Below the pieces are notes generated by a model. The model saw nothing but the letters and a program-made list of their open reading frames with translations. It ran no database searches and was not told the origin of the DNA. From Bemisia tabaci (Eukaryota; Arthropoda; Insecta; Hemiptera; Aleyrodidae), in NCBI RefSeq assembly GCF_918797505.1, contig NC_092793.1, positions 46,922,243 through 46,986,242 on the forward strand: DNA of 64,000 nucleotides, in the 5' to 3' direction. Within the stretch, counting starts at the first letter, position 1. Each line of letters starts with the position of its first letter. Positions 1 to 23,218 of the stretch are shown in pieces. The position numbers and the translations under genes are program-made.

Positions 1-1155
1 AAAAATAAAAATTTTCCAGATGTTTTGAATGCAACAATTCGCAAGTATTTTTTGCTGAAAGTATAAAAAAAAAACATAATTATTCCGCAGAAATTGATGG
101 AAAAATTCTTTATGGAAGCTTCAAAATGCGTCCGACTAGTCGTATAAATTCTAAAATTTCTCGGGGGATGCCCCTCGGACCCCCCCCCCCTCTGTGCTTG
201 GGCCCGGACCTTAAAACTGGTACCAGGGCCCGAGATGGGATGTGGCAGGCCTGGTAAAACTGCAAGTATGCATGCAAGGGGGGACCCAGAGCAGACTGGT
301 GATTAATACTATAAATAAGTCAGCACATATCATGAATTGATCTAAGTCAAGATTTTTAGCTGATGGAAAGGGATGAAGAGAACATATTTTTGCTAAAAAA
401 TAACTATGTGCATAGGGGTTGCAAGTAACATAGTTCCTTTTAGCATAAATACGCCCAATTCAATCAATTCGGTGTCAATTTTAATTTGAGTGAAAATACT
501 AACATGTAAAACTGGGACTTCGAATTCCCTCCTGTGAAAATTTTTGTAGATCTGTCTTGGGTCAGGAAGGAGTGGCTGTCGGAAAAGGCCTTTTTCAAGA
601 GACCACCAGTTGACCAGTTTCAAATTGGAAAGTCCATCAGATGAAGCTTGATTGTAAAATACTTTGTACCTGCAAATTCATTGAACAGGGTAAATTGCAG
701 AAATTATTTTAAATTATTTAAGAACTTCAAGAGCAACTGCCTATGGAACAAATTACACCTATGATCAATTGTCTGGGTGCAATAAAACTCATTCAATTTT
801 GATTACGATTTTGAAAAAAATCTGGTAATATTGAAGCACTACTTGGAATTTGAGTTCATCTGCTTCGGTATGTATCTGCAAAAATATTGAGAACATCAAA
901 TAATAGCAAATTGGAGCTACTACAATTTACATTACTGTTTTTGAGGTATTATTTACGTGATATGTTAAGCCTGCACAGCCAGAAAGAAATTGTAATAGTA
1001 ATTTAGTGAGTGAGGGTCGAAAAAACGAAGTGAAATAAGTGAGAAGATCAATATTCATTTAGAGGAGACTGCTCAAAAAACAAATTCTCTAAATGACATT
1101 CCTTAAATCTATGAAATAAAATACAGCGACATATTAAAGGTCAATGATTACTTAC
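1..1155. other. AT-rich DNA with transposon-like fragments; presumed intron of the leftmost gene
   Basis: No exon could be supported. A GC-rich patch at about 160-240 with runs of C and a 'gcccctcgg' motif looks like a degraded transposon end. At 390-446 there is a small hairpin whose arms are 'tgctaaaa...aactatg' and 'catagttccttttagca'. The same 'aactatgtgcat' string occurs in a foldback element near 59.27 kb. Confidence 0.4.
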
Positions 1156-2968
1156 AAATCAGGCTTTGAATTTGTGATGACACAAACACGTGCCGCTTCA
1201 ATGATCTGCTCCCTCAAAAAGAAAGTCGTCATCGGTTTTTTAACCCATAAAAAAAAATAGATGAGATTTCTTCTAATTAAATCTTCTTTGTTAATCTGTT
1301 TGTAACAATAACATTATCTTGAGTTAGAATATAAATACTTTGGAGCAAATTTAAAAATGATTTAGGAAATGGGTAAGCCAAGTTATCAAAATTTTAAAAA
1401 ATTAAAAGTTTACTGAAATAAGAGGGAAGGAGGCTAACAGAGAAATCCAAAAGGACACATTAGAGAAAACCTGATGCTAAAAGTGAATTTTCAAGAGAGA
1501 CTTAAAATCTAATGATGGTAAGGTTGAAATCCACTCGCTCTTCTATTAGACAATATGTATAGACATCTGTAGAGGTAGCAAAAATTAATTTATCTCACCA
1601 AACCAAGGATTTCTTCCATGATATGCTGCCTGGTCAATATAAAATACACTGATGGATGATACACGGCAATGTAGGATTTGATATCCTTTTCGATCTAAAA
1701 AAAAGTCAGAGAGGTAATCAATGAAAAGATTTGAAAGAGAAGATTCATACTTTTGCAGTCATTTTTGCTGAGTCTTGGATTAAAGTTCAAGACTGGAAGT
1801 CTTTAAACTGCCTTTCATAGGACTTCTTGGGCATTACACCACTTCTAGTCGTAGTAGTTGCTTTCAACTTTGCATAGGTCTTACTATAAGTTTTATCAAG
1901 TTTTAACGACAACTAAACTGCATAATACTGCTCTTAAAATTCAGTCATGAGAGAAAGAGCTCCAAAAGAAATCAGAGGCGAAATTTGTCATGCCTGCTTT
2001 AACTGACAAAGAGCAAGACGCAATGTAGGAGCTTCATGTAGCATCATAATTGTGCACACTACTTAAAAATGATGAGTTTCTTCACATCCTATTCACAAAC
2101 TCGGATCAATGCAATCCTTTTAGAGACCAATAACAGTCTTACTTGGAATACCCTGGTACTTGCCATTTTGAGGCTTTTCACGGACTTGATTACATACAGG
2201 CTGTGGAGAAATCCTTGTTCTCTGAACAGTTCCGTGATTATTTCGTAGAATTCATCATCTGTAAAAAAAAGAGCAAAACTACTGACTAAGAGGGGTGCTA
2301 TAGGCTTCAGGAATCAAGGGTGAGGTTACTGTAATGCAGGTTATAAATTCAGGTCGTATCGAATAAGATTTTAAGATTTTTTTGGTTTGGATTGAGATCA
2401 CTTAGACAGGTGGGGAGAGCTCTCAACTACAAAGCCTTGTGTTTTTAATTCCTTTCTTATCCAACCATTATAGTGCAAGGTAGGTATTCACATAAAATAA
2501 GTACGGCATTTATTGGGTACCTCTGCCTAGGCTATTGAATAGATGATACCGCCTAGACAGAATGATAGGTAAGTAATACGAGTAACAGACAGAATTCGAC
2601 AGAATGGTAGGTAAGTAATACGAGTAACAGAATCAAGCTACAAGGTAGATGGAATGATACATTTTATAGAATCCCAAATTGGATACATATCTTACAGTTG
2701 ATCAGCACTCACCAACGTTTACATCCAAAATTAGTGTGAAGTGCTGAGTAGGGAGAGCCAGAGCAAAATCTTTAATGGCATAAGCAATTTGCCTGTAGTC
2801 TAATTCTTGCCAAGTTTTGAATTGTTTGCGGCCAACAGCCCCATCTAAGGAGATAATAAATAGGATTAGTTCTTTACATAATATGAGAAAAAAAATATAC
2901 GTACAAATTGACATAGAAGAAAGCTCTCCGTTATGTATTATAAGATTCATTGACGGATGTGCTTGAAG
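1156..2968 (-). CDS. Partial gene, possible ionotropic receptor-like amino-terminal domain
   Basis: Exons on the minus strand, in transcription order: about 2905-2968, 2713-2844, 2143-2258, 1599-1694, and less surely 1156-1205/1208. Donors GTACGT, GTGAGT, GTAAGA, GTGAGA and GTAAGT and their acceptors join in compatible phases. The joined peptide is open and contains short stretches such as IAYAIKDFALALP, FTLILDVNVDDEFYEI, QGFLHSLYVIKSV and IKSYIAVYHPSVYFILT. I do not recognise the protein firmly. The alternation of a helix, an FTLI-D strand, and a later strand ending in an EAARVCVITN-like segment recalls the periplasmic-binding-like amino-terminal domain of ionotropic glutamate or IR-type receptors; that is inference. 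The 5' boundary of the first exon is uncertain because an in-frame stop lies just upstream. The gene must continue both upstream, where I found no exon, and to the left beyond the window. The exon structure is much better supported than the family. Confidence 0.45.
2554..2632. repeat. Two-copy tandem repeat, about 42-bp period
   Basis: The segment 'aggtaagtaatacgagtaac' occurs twice about 42 bp apart, each copy preceded by an 'acagaatg' stretch. It lies in an intron of the leftmost gene, between the exons at 2143-2258 and 2713-2844. Confidence 0.7.
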
Positions 2969-5365
2969 CTTGGTCACCGCATTTTGAAAGTTTCAATCCC
3001 ATTTTGGACATTTTCACTGGAAGCAGAGGGATGATTGCTTCTCATCAGAAAGTTTATGAAAGGTTTTTTGCTGGGTGCTTGATGGTGACATCTTAAACAG
3101 TTGTTGTCGATTTGAACATGCATAAAGTAATTTTTAAGATAAAACTATCATGAGCGGAGTACTAATTTAAATTAAACAAAAAGCTTTAGCAGACAACTTA
3201 TAATCCCCATGAATATATTATAAAACATCTTCGTTTATTTAGTGTCTATTCAGCTACAAAAGAATTGAGTAAATGTAAGGAACATGACTTTTTTTTTTCA
3301 GTTTTGAATAGCTAGAATATTTAATGAAGAGTTTCAGACCTTAATGAAAATCAAATGTACTCTGAGATGGAATGTTTACTGAAATAACAACTATAGACAA
3401 ACTTAACAATAGAAACACAACATCATCATAATTATTTCTGGTTTGATTCTAAAAAATCAATCACAACTTACCTGATTCAGAGACCATACAAGTAAAAAAT
3501 AATAATAAAACACAATGTAAACACTTAACAAACTTTAATCGCATGAGTTGTTTTATTTTTGAGGACTCAGTATATATAAGAGGGGGACTGCCTCTATTTC
3601 TGTCACACTTCATGAAGCACACTGAGAAAGGTGAATTTTTCTCCTAACTATTCGTGATCATTTTTCGTAAGAAAAAGTACCATTTTTTTACTAAGAAGCT
3701 ACATGGCTTTCTACAAAGACTCCTTAATGAGAGGTCTTTTATCATGTATTCTATTTTTACTCCATGCAAAAATGATGTGACTGAGCAGCTTTTCTTTTTT
3801 CTGGACGAGGGTGCCTCTCAGCCTGGGAGTTCTGGAACCTTAATTGTAGGATTCTTAAATGATTCACAATTATCTTGATTGACATTTGACCTTTTTTCTA
3901 GACTTCAATCAAATTATTAATAACAACGAGATGAGAGATGTCAAAAAGGTTTAGCTCATGAAATATGCATCTCCCTTCCAGAGAAAAAATGAAAGGCATG
4001 CAACTACTTATTAATTTACTTACATATCGGGTGCTTATTGCCAGATGGGCTAAAAATTAAGGTAAAACATTGCCTTTCTGCTTGCAAACAGTTTCACAAA
4101 TTGGGTAAAAAGCCCATTGGACACTTGGAAAAAAACTTAAAATTGAAATGTGATTCAAGTTATAAAGTTGGACTTGGGAGCTGAATTTTTACTGAATTAC
4201 TTTATAATTGTTGTATAATGTCAAAAATGTTAAATTGAAGATTGGTTTTTTCCCGTCATAAGTCCAAGAAATCTCATTGACTTTTCCGCCAAACTTCAGG
4301 TTCTGGGGGAAAAATTCATTCACAAAATAAGTTTTATTTCAGTGAATAATGACTCATGATATTGTTTGAAATAGATTAAAATTGTAGACCTTGTTTGAAA
4401 GAAAAGAAAATAAGAAAAAAAGAAACCTAGATGAAGAAGAATAAAAGAAAAAGAGAAAAAAGAAAAGAGCTAACTACAAAAAGAAAAAAAGAACGTTCAT
4501 CTTATAAAATCAAAAGTCTACAAATTTTGACACTTTTCTTAACAAGAATGCAGAAATAAAAGAAGAAAAATAACGATAATAAAACTTGAAATTTGCGACA
4601 TAAACGTGAAAGAAGTTCGGATTTTCATTATTGATGGACCTTTTTTGCGTAAGCAAATCCAATAACTTGTTCAAGCAATGTTTTGAACTCAACCAAATTT
4701 TCACTGGAAGTCTGGAGGAACATTGCCTAGTTTGGAAAGGAATTATGTCATACAAATGAAGTGCATCTCTTTTTTTATCACATTCTTTATTACAACATTA
4801 TTTTTCAAAATAAAACAAGAATAATATTCGTTTACAGAAACAACACACTTTAACAAAGTTCAAACGAATTCTTCCAAAACTGAACAGAGTTTGAGAATCA
4901 GCTAGACTATATCGTATATCACAGTTAGAAAATTATTGGATGCCAGATATCAGAGCAAGGCATTCAATGCCAATCGATGGTGAAATTAGAAAACTCCGTA
5001 TAATGTTATGTGATTTTGAAAATTTCTTATGAGAAACTACTTCATTTAATAAATGAAACCTTATTCAAGACCATTTCTTGAATAAGTTTGTGGTTTTTTT
5101 TTTTGCTGTATTAAATATTTTCAAAAGTCTAGACAGTAAATTCAGGTTAGATTGCTCTGAAAATTGTTACAGGAGCAAAAATTTGATAAACCAAATCAAG
5201 ATACAATTTAATTTGGTTTAACTACTGATGAACTGGTGATTTTCAAAATACATGTACATGATGTGTATCAACTTTGGTGCTTAATTCTAGTATTATGATC
5301 ACTGATGTAAAAATATTAATATTTTACTACAAACTGATTCCACTTTGATGCACGTTTCATTTAGA
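2969..5365. other. AT-rich non-coding region
   Basis: No exon or RNA gene recognised. A TATATATAA-like box lies near 3570-3578, with a short ATG-led reading frame about 40 bases downstream ending at a GTGAAT donor-like site. This could be a cryptic promoter, but nothing else supports it. Confidence 0.35.
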
Positions 5366-5849
5366 CAGAGTGTTGGTGATTTTGCCGACTCAAGTTGAAT
5401 TTCAGTGTGAAACTGACATTCTAATTGTAGAGAGAGAAAGCTCATCAAAGCACAAATTTTCTCTCATAAGAGTTCTGCTGTTTGGTGCAACACTGGTTAC
5501 AACCAGTCAGAGAGGCAACTGTAAAAGCATTTTGGGTCTCATTAAGCACATCATCAGTGCAGTACAGCCTCATGATTTTGACTGCGTGCCTGAACCTCGG
5601 ACTGGCTTACACGATCTTCCCGAGCTTGGCAGCAGAAAATCGAAAGGCTGCACTGCACTAATGGTGGGTCTAAATAGACCCGAAAAAAGTTTTTAGTTGC
5701 CTCCCTGACTGGTTGTAACTAGTGTAGAACCAAACAGTACAACTCGCTTGAGAGTAAATTTGTACTCAGATGAGTGTTTTCTCTCTATAATGAGAATATC
5801 AATTTAGTAAGACAATTTGACAAGCATTTGCTGAATCACCAACACTCTG
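5366..5849. mobile_element. Foldback/MITE element with about 155-bp terminal inverted repeats
   Basis: The ends are CAGAGTGTTGGTGATT at 5366 and its reverse complement ending at 5849. The inverted arms run to about 5520 and from about 5695, where both contain 'ggttacaaccagtcag' or a close variant followed by 'aggcaact'. A second, inner inverted match (GTGCAGTACAGCCT and AGGCTGCACTGCAC) lies in the core. The CAGAG ends fit the hAT CAGRG rule, but the 8-bp flanks (catttaga and aataatat) do not match, so no target duplication is visible. The open frame at 5370-5696 crosses the arm and is not a gene. Confidence 0.75.
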
Positions 5850-8800
5850 AATAATATTTTGATTAATGATTGATTCTAGGAAGAAATCAAGTGACACATC
5901 ATGTAGGGAAAGAGGATGACTTAAATTAAAGAAATTGTAAAGTTATGAAAACACCTAGTAAATCTACAATACAAAATATGTAGATCTTAACAACCAATGA
6001 TGCGGCAACCTCTTATGTAATGATTTTAATCAAATTATTTGTTAAAATCTTTTTCACTAAAGAAGATTTGTTGCAATTTCATTCTTTTATGCTGGCTAAC
6101 GAATTTCTATCAATATTCTCTTTCAATTATCTCTCTCTCTCTTCTAGATTCTGGCTGGGCTAAAAACGATTTTCTTTAGTAATTTGGTGGCTAAGTAATT
6201 TGGTCACTGTAAATAATCATTTATTTACATAAATTAGAATTTTTGATACCGAATAACTCAATTACAATTATCGCCATGATAGGAGAGGAGAAAATGTAAG
6301 TAAAGTCTCATTGAACATCTAAGGTTGTAACATCTAATGAAAATTATTACACAAAAGAATATGTTCCCAGCCTTTTCGAACTTAAAACTTACAATCAGAC
6401 CATTACAACTCGAAAATCGTTGTAACTGGCAGAACCCATCTTGTTAATTGGAACAATTTTGCATCTATACTTCCAAATATTTCTACCTAATTTGTACCTC
6501 AGTGATTCAGTTACTCTAAGGCTTGAACTGCGTGTGTTGAAGGATATTGTGAGAGCTTAAAAAAATTCAATAGAGGACGAGAAGAACATCCAATACTATC
6601 CATCCTTGCAGAATAAAAATTGACTGATGTAAATTTAAAATAATTTTTCACGAGTTGAATTTTGCCTGGTTTTATGGTAATAGGTTAAATACTTATTTTC
6701 AAAAAATTGTATTATTGAAGTCAAAATATTTTAACTTCATCTTGGTAACCTGGCGTTTGATGTTATTACAGACATCATTGTTCAATTAAAAATATTTACA
6801 CAATCGACTTTTAAGAAATTTTAAGTTTCTAAATGGACTTCCTTTTGCAATAAGGAAGAACTGTTTCTGACTCATTTTAGAAACAATGCAAGTGCCATCA
6901 GTTTCCAATGGTCGATGAAAGCTCTTACAGATGAGCCAAAAATGGTAGTTCCTTATCGCACAATTAGGTCCAACTCATCGTATTAATTTCTAAATATCTA
7001 GATCTGAATATGTTCAGAGATAGAGAGCCCAGGGTTTTCATGAGCAACAACTTAAATGCACTAGATCTCGATGTGATAATACATAATTTTTGGAACTATC
7101 ATCAACACAAAGGCATTGCGGATATGTTAATACTAATAAGACACAAAAACTAGATTGGTGCACAGTCATAGGTACGTATCATAAAACTAAATGAATACGT
7201 TAGAAAGTATGCAAGTTGAACATAGAATAATTTGCACAATAAGGGTTGAAACCTATGAGTGTAAAACCTAAACCTAAGAGGGTCATTATTTTAACAGGAG
7301 ATGAAAGAAAATATTGAATATGCCATATTTTAAAATTTATTCTCACTCTTAAGATTTCTTTGGAATAATCCAATGGCATTGTTTTTAATCGGTTTTAAGA
7401 AAACGCGAAGCATGAAGTGAAAAATATTAGTAGGTTTCCAAAAAGTAATTCTGCCACTGCCGCATACCTAAGCTGTCAGAAGACGTTTGGCACTATCTGA
7501 ATTTAAATTCAACTGAAACTCAATTGTTATTTGAAACTTGATTGAATGATATCACCATTACTATCCTACATTTTTGAAGAGTTACAATTTTATTGAATTA
7601 TATCAATGGGGTCAAATGCGTACTTCAGATTGTTTTATGTTTTTTTTTGTGATAGCAAAAAGTTTCTATTGGAATTTTTTGAAAGTTTTCTTCCATTAAT
7701 CTAAAAGAAAACCCCATAAAATTGCAAGGAAACATTTTCATTAATTTTCCTTAAACAAAATAAAACATAATTAGGGATTTTAACACGTTTCAATTGAGAT
7801 AAATGCATGTTTTACACTTAGTCATCAATATACTAGAATTAAGTGAAAAACATGAACACTATATTCAGAGGAATCAATACAGTAAATGCAGCACTGCCAT
7901 GGACAAGACCTTTGACTACAAATCTTAAATGGAAAAACAGAACGTATACAAATACCGTGCATCCAGTATGTTTGAAGACAAGTTAAAGAGCTATCTTCAC
8001 ATTATTCAACGCTTTTGTTATCTATCACTGCTTTTGTCGTATTTAAAAGGATGATGAAGTTTCAACTGTACATATGTTTGAACTTGAGAGGAAATGTTAG
8101 AATAAAAAATTTCAAGACTTAATTGTAAATGAAGGTCACAATTCCAGAAATCTCTTACTCACCAGTAAAATATAACATTAAATTCTTTTTGGTACAAGAG
8201 CTATACAATACACGCTCTTGATACTATCAGAGTTACATTGAATTCAAATGATTCGTAACCCAGAAAGCCTCTCACCAAACTGATGCCTCTTTACCCTGCT
8301 GTGAGATAATTCCAAGAAAACAATTTTCAAGGAACAAGAGAGGCACAAAACTAAAAACTACATAATAAGAGATCACCATTTAAGGACAAGTATCTTTCAT
8401 TGTTTGTACAAAATTATAGTGACAAATGCGGACTCAAATCGGGAAAAATGGAACGTCAGACATGGTATAAATACGAAATTATGACATTTCCTGCTCTTCA
8501 AAATTTTGCAAACCAAACGGCAACTACTAAAAGACAGTTTTACGGAGAGAGCCTTATTATTTTGGAATTGGTGCTTACTTAGCCTTTAAGATACCAAGTT
8601 AAGATTTGATGCGCACACCCCACAAATCAGCTTATGAAAGAGAGGGATGCCTCAAGAGCACTTCAAGTCAATTCAGCACAATTCAGCCATATGCCTGTCC
8701 ACTTTTGAAAATATGCTGAAGTTATAGTTCATACTTTCCTTGATAGGCAGTGTACATCAGAAGTCTAATTTCATCATTTGATAAAAAAAGTGCACAGCCA

Positions 8801-10387
8801 CATGATGAGTATACTTGTCCGTGGTTTAGGAGGTGCGCAAATTGATGGACGGCTTTATTCATCCGGGGTATTTAAAGGGCACATTTACAAAGTATATTTA
8901 CTATGCATCAGTATACATATTTCCCTAATTGAAGTACAAGATGATTTAAAAATAAATCAATTGATAGCTATGCTTAAAGAGAGACAATATAACATGGGAA
9001 ATAGCTAAATCTTAGGCGTAGTAAAAAGTAAAAAGTTATTTTACTTTTGAATGCTGAAAATATTTATGATAATCAATAATTTATTACTTTGGTACTTCAT
9101 TTACACTAAAAAAAAGTTTTGGTAACAGTACAATAACAGAAACTTAAAAAAAGAAGCTGATGAGACCTTTGCTCACACAAATGCTCAAGGTCTAGGTAAT
9201 TAGATTATCACATGCTATGACACCAAAAATGTTTAGCATCTGAAAACAGTCCTTTGAAAATGCCTAAATAATCAATAACTGTTCATTCTCTTTCGGAAAA
9301 TCATTCAAGATTTTTCTCTAAGAGAAATGAAATGAGAAATTTTGGCATAAAGCCCATGATGAGAAAAGTGTTAGTTGAAATCCTTTCTGCAAACTAAAAG
9401 TTTCGTATAATGGTTTCCAACTTGGATTGAAAACTAATCCTAAGAATACATTACTTTTTGACGCACAAAAATCATATTGTTGAATAGAAAAAAAAAAGAA
9501 ACAATTTCAAAACATACAGTGAATGAATTTCATTTCTTAGGAGAGAAATGTTACACAGCTCTTTGAGCATATCATTTTTGGAAGTTTTTGAAGACCAACA
9601 GAAACATCCGAAAATTTTAAAAACTAAAGGAAAATTTTACTTTTGTTGCAAAATGCAAATTAAAATTCAGCAACGTGTAATGTAAGATGAAAGTGAGGGT
9701 ATTTGGTAGTTTAGACTACTGATGTACCTTCGAGTTTTTCAGTAACTTTCATTATGTTTCTTTGTTTATTAATCAGCTATGTATTCTGACTAAGTGACTT
9801 CCTTTTGAATTTCTTTCTTTAGATTTTGGATCAAACCTAAAATTAACATAAGTTTTGTCAGAGAAAAAAGAGGGTGATTCAAGTTGTGGTACAGGTTAGG
9901 TGCTGGAAGAAGAAGAAGAAAAAAAAAACCAGACTGGAAAGTGAACAATTTCCTGAGAATTTTCATTGATTTTCTAGGCAAAAAAGTTTATACCAGAGCA
10001 TAAAAGCACATAAACTAGATCTGTTTGAGGCAACTTAAATTAGCTGATAAACCTCCAATGCAGAGGAGTTTTTCTGATCTGGAGCAAACCTGAGTGCAAC
10101 TAATGGAAGTTTTGTAGAATGGAAAAAAGTCAGAAAAAAAACTCAATATCTCGATTATGCTAAGCATAAAAGGCTAGCACTTAAATTGTTAAAGGACATT
10201 TTTGGGAAAACTGAAGTATGTTCGGTCTTCATAGTATTGTTGGTAAATTGGTACATATTACTGGTATAATAAGGAAAAGGTGATAGAAGTTGAATTAAAA
10301 ACCAAAATCTGGTAAAAAAAAAAAAAAAAAAAAAAAAAAGATAAAAAAAGTTAACTGCACAACTATAATCCACTAAGACTTACTGAC
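5850..10387. other. AT-rich intergenic region, no gene recognised
   Basis: Only short open frames without splice-consistent partners or recognisable residues. Homopolymer runs occur, for example a long A run near 10313-10340. I see nothing I can name between the element at 5366-5849 and the element starting at 10388. Confidence 0.4.
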
Positions 10388-10663
10388 CAGAGGTGCAGAA
10401 ATTTCTTTGCCTTCACATTTTTTGAAGCAGCCTCCACATATTTTGAAGCTGCCTTCACAGTGTTGTCCACTCAAGACTGCGCATTTCATAATTTTTTTTG
10501 CATAAAAGCGCGTGTTTTCCACAGTTTTCTTGGTAGATAATAAAAGGCTCAGCAATTTTCTTTTCAAAAAAATAATAGTTTTCTTCACAAAAAGTAGCGC
10601 TACCTTCATACTTCTCCCGCAAAGAGCCTGCGACCTGCAGGATTAGAACTTTCTGCACCCCTG
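10388..10663. mobile_element. hAT-type MITE, CAGRGGTGCAGAAA ends
   Basis: Left end CAGAGGTGCAGAAA at 10388; right end is the reverse complement of CAGGGGTGCAGAAA ending at 10663. The flanking octamers are ttactgac (10380-10387) and cttctgac (10664-10671), a 6/8 match, as expected for an old hAT 8-bp target duplication. The interior has no transposase frame. It lies about 250 bases downstream of the SEL1L stop codon. Confidence 0.7.
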
Positions 10664-10913
10664 CTTCTGACCTAAGCAGAAAGTTGTATTAAGATTCCAG
10701 CATCCCTTAGTAAGGTTTGAAATCCTAAAAACATTTAATTAACTTGCAGTTCAATTTCAAAAATGGAACAGTTGAAATGAATTAACTGTTGAAAAAAGTT
10801 GAAAAGAAAAGGAAATAACTTACAAGGAGATGATTCTCAGTACATGTTGAAGATGCAACAGTTTACTCCATACGAAATGCAAATCAAATCTGGAAAATGA
10901 GGATGTTTCGACA

Positions 10914-21414
<10,501 letters not shown>

Positions 21415-22718
21415 TACCACAACGTTTATGTGCAGGTCAGAGTTGCGGCTCCTAAAAAGTATACAAGTAATCAATAAATCATAGAAGTTTGGTATAAAGA
21501 TTTGAGAAATAGTAGCATACTATCTACTTATACTTTTTTTTTACTATTATTTTTAATTCATCAATAAAACATTCACATAGTTACACCAGGAAACAGGAGA
21601 GAATCCTCCAAAAACACCTGCTTATTGGGAGGCCCCCTTTTTTAGTATAAAAAATACATCTTAATAAGAAAGCATAAAATAAAATAGAACAGGCCATCGG
21701 CATAACAGAATCTTAAGCAGAAAACAACAATGTAAAATATTCTGCAGCCAGGCTGGCAACCTTCAACATTATATTTTCTTTTTATTTCTTCTGGCGATCC
21801 TCAAGTACCAAGGTACACCTTTTTTTCTCTCTCTTTCTAATTTCAGTCTTTTTATTTCTACTTCCTTGCAATAGTTCAGATCCTTAGGTACTTAACATAT
21901 TTTTGCTCTACTTTTAAAGTAATCGGAAAATTCTTATTAATGATATTACTAACATTGCCTAACAAAGTAAAAAAAAATTAATATTGAGCAGATGATAATC
22001 GAAAACTGGATTCAATATGCATATATTTACCAGCTAGCTTCGCACAAATGATGAAAATATGATTTCCTCCTGAGGAGATACCACTGTTGGAGAGAAATTG
22101 AGCCGTCGACTAAAAGACAGATTGCAACTTGTTGTGTAAGAAGGCAGACCTAAATCAAAATAGATATTTAATAGAAACTTACTGAAATGTGGAAATAATG
22201 ACACTACTGCAAAGCATCAAGAACCTAGGTACTAGCAACTGATAAGTAACGTATTTACCCTGATTTCGCATCATATGTGTCGGCATTACTTCACCTTATA
22301 TCATAATGTATGATTGTTGATATTCTTGTGCGCGCAATGATGTTGCAGCTCTCAGTCACTATAGGACAGCAGTAGCTGGCAAACAGAAAGCAAACGACTT
22401 TTAGAGGTGTCTTCAGCTTAGCTGACACTTTTTTACATTCCATTTACAAGCGACCACAATGCAGTTGTCCAATGGCAATCGTGGATTGACTTCACTCATG
22501 GTTGGGCTACAGTTAATCTTGGACAATTGGACGAAAATTGGACAATCTTGGTCACTATTGGACAATTGCATGGCAATTGCTTATACAAGCAGATAGTAAG
22601 CAAATGCCGCCTTACCTGATGACACGTCTGGGTTGTCTGACACAGGTGGCATACTAATGAGCAGGCTGAGTGCTGAAGAAATGATGGTAGAATAAGCAGA
22701 GTACCTCCATGAAAATAT
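21415..22718. promoter_or_regulatory. SEL1L upstream region and 5' UTR, left side of a divergent promoter
   Basis: Bases 21415-21451 are 5' UTR, bounded by an acceptor at 21452-21453. The rest is AT-rich to about 22300. Near 22440-22580 there are several short 'ggacaattg' and 'caatggcaat' repeats, including CCAAT-type strings. SEL1L runs left and WDR33 runs right from this region, so the promoters probably lie here and in the adjacent gap. No perfect ERSE was seen. Confidence 0.35.
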
Positions 22719-23218
22719 NNNNNNNNNNNNNNNNNNNNNNNNNNNNNNNNNNNNNNNNNNNNNNNNNNNNNNNNNNNNNNNNNNNNNNNNNNNNNNNNNN
22801 NNNNNNNNNNNNNNNNNNNNNNNNNNNNNNNNNNNNNNNNNNNNNNNNNNNNNNNNNNNNNNNNNNNNNNNNNNNNNNNNNNNNNNNNNNNNNNNNNNNN
22901 NNNNNNNNNNNNNNNNNNNNNNNNNNNNNNNNNNNNNNNNNNNNNNNNNNNNNNNNNNNNNNNNNNNNNNNNNNNNNNNNNNNNNNNNNNNNNNNNNNNN
23001 NNNNNNNNNNNNNNNNNNNNNNNNNNNNNNNNNNNNNNNNNNNNNNNNNNNNNNNNNNNNNNNNNNNNNNNNNNNNNNNNNNNNNNNNNNNNNNNNNNNN
23101 NNNNNNNNNNNNNNNNNNNNNNNNNNNNNNNNNNNNNNNNNNNNNNNNNNNNNNNNNNNNNNNNNNNNNNNNNNNNNNNNNNNNNNNNNNNNNNNNNNNN
23201 NNNNNNNNNNNNNNNNNN
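22719..23218. other. Assembly gap (500 Ns)
   Basis: An exact run of 500 Ns, the usual scaffold placeholder. The three open frames that span it in all-N translation are artefacts. The missing first coding exon of WDR33 is most simply placed here. Confidence 0.99.

Noticed and set aside
393..623. 76-aa minus-strand frame as an exon of the leftmost gene
   Set aside because: It overlaps a transposon-like hairpin and lacks convincing splice sites.
5370..5696. 108-aa open frame
   Set aside because: It crosses the inverted arm and core of a foldback element and has no recognisable motif.
22440..22500. ER-stress element (CCAAT-N9-CCACG) upstream of SEL1L
   Set aside because: A CCAAT string and a CGTGG occur near each other, but orientation and spacing do not match the element.
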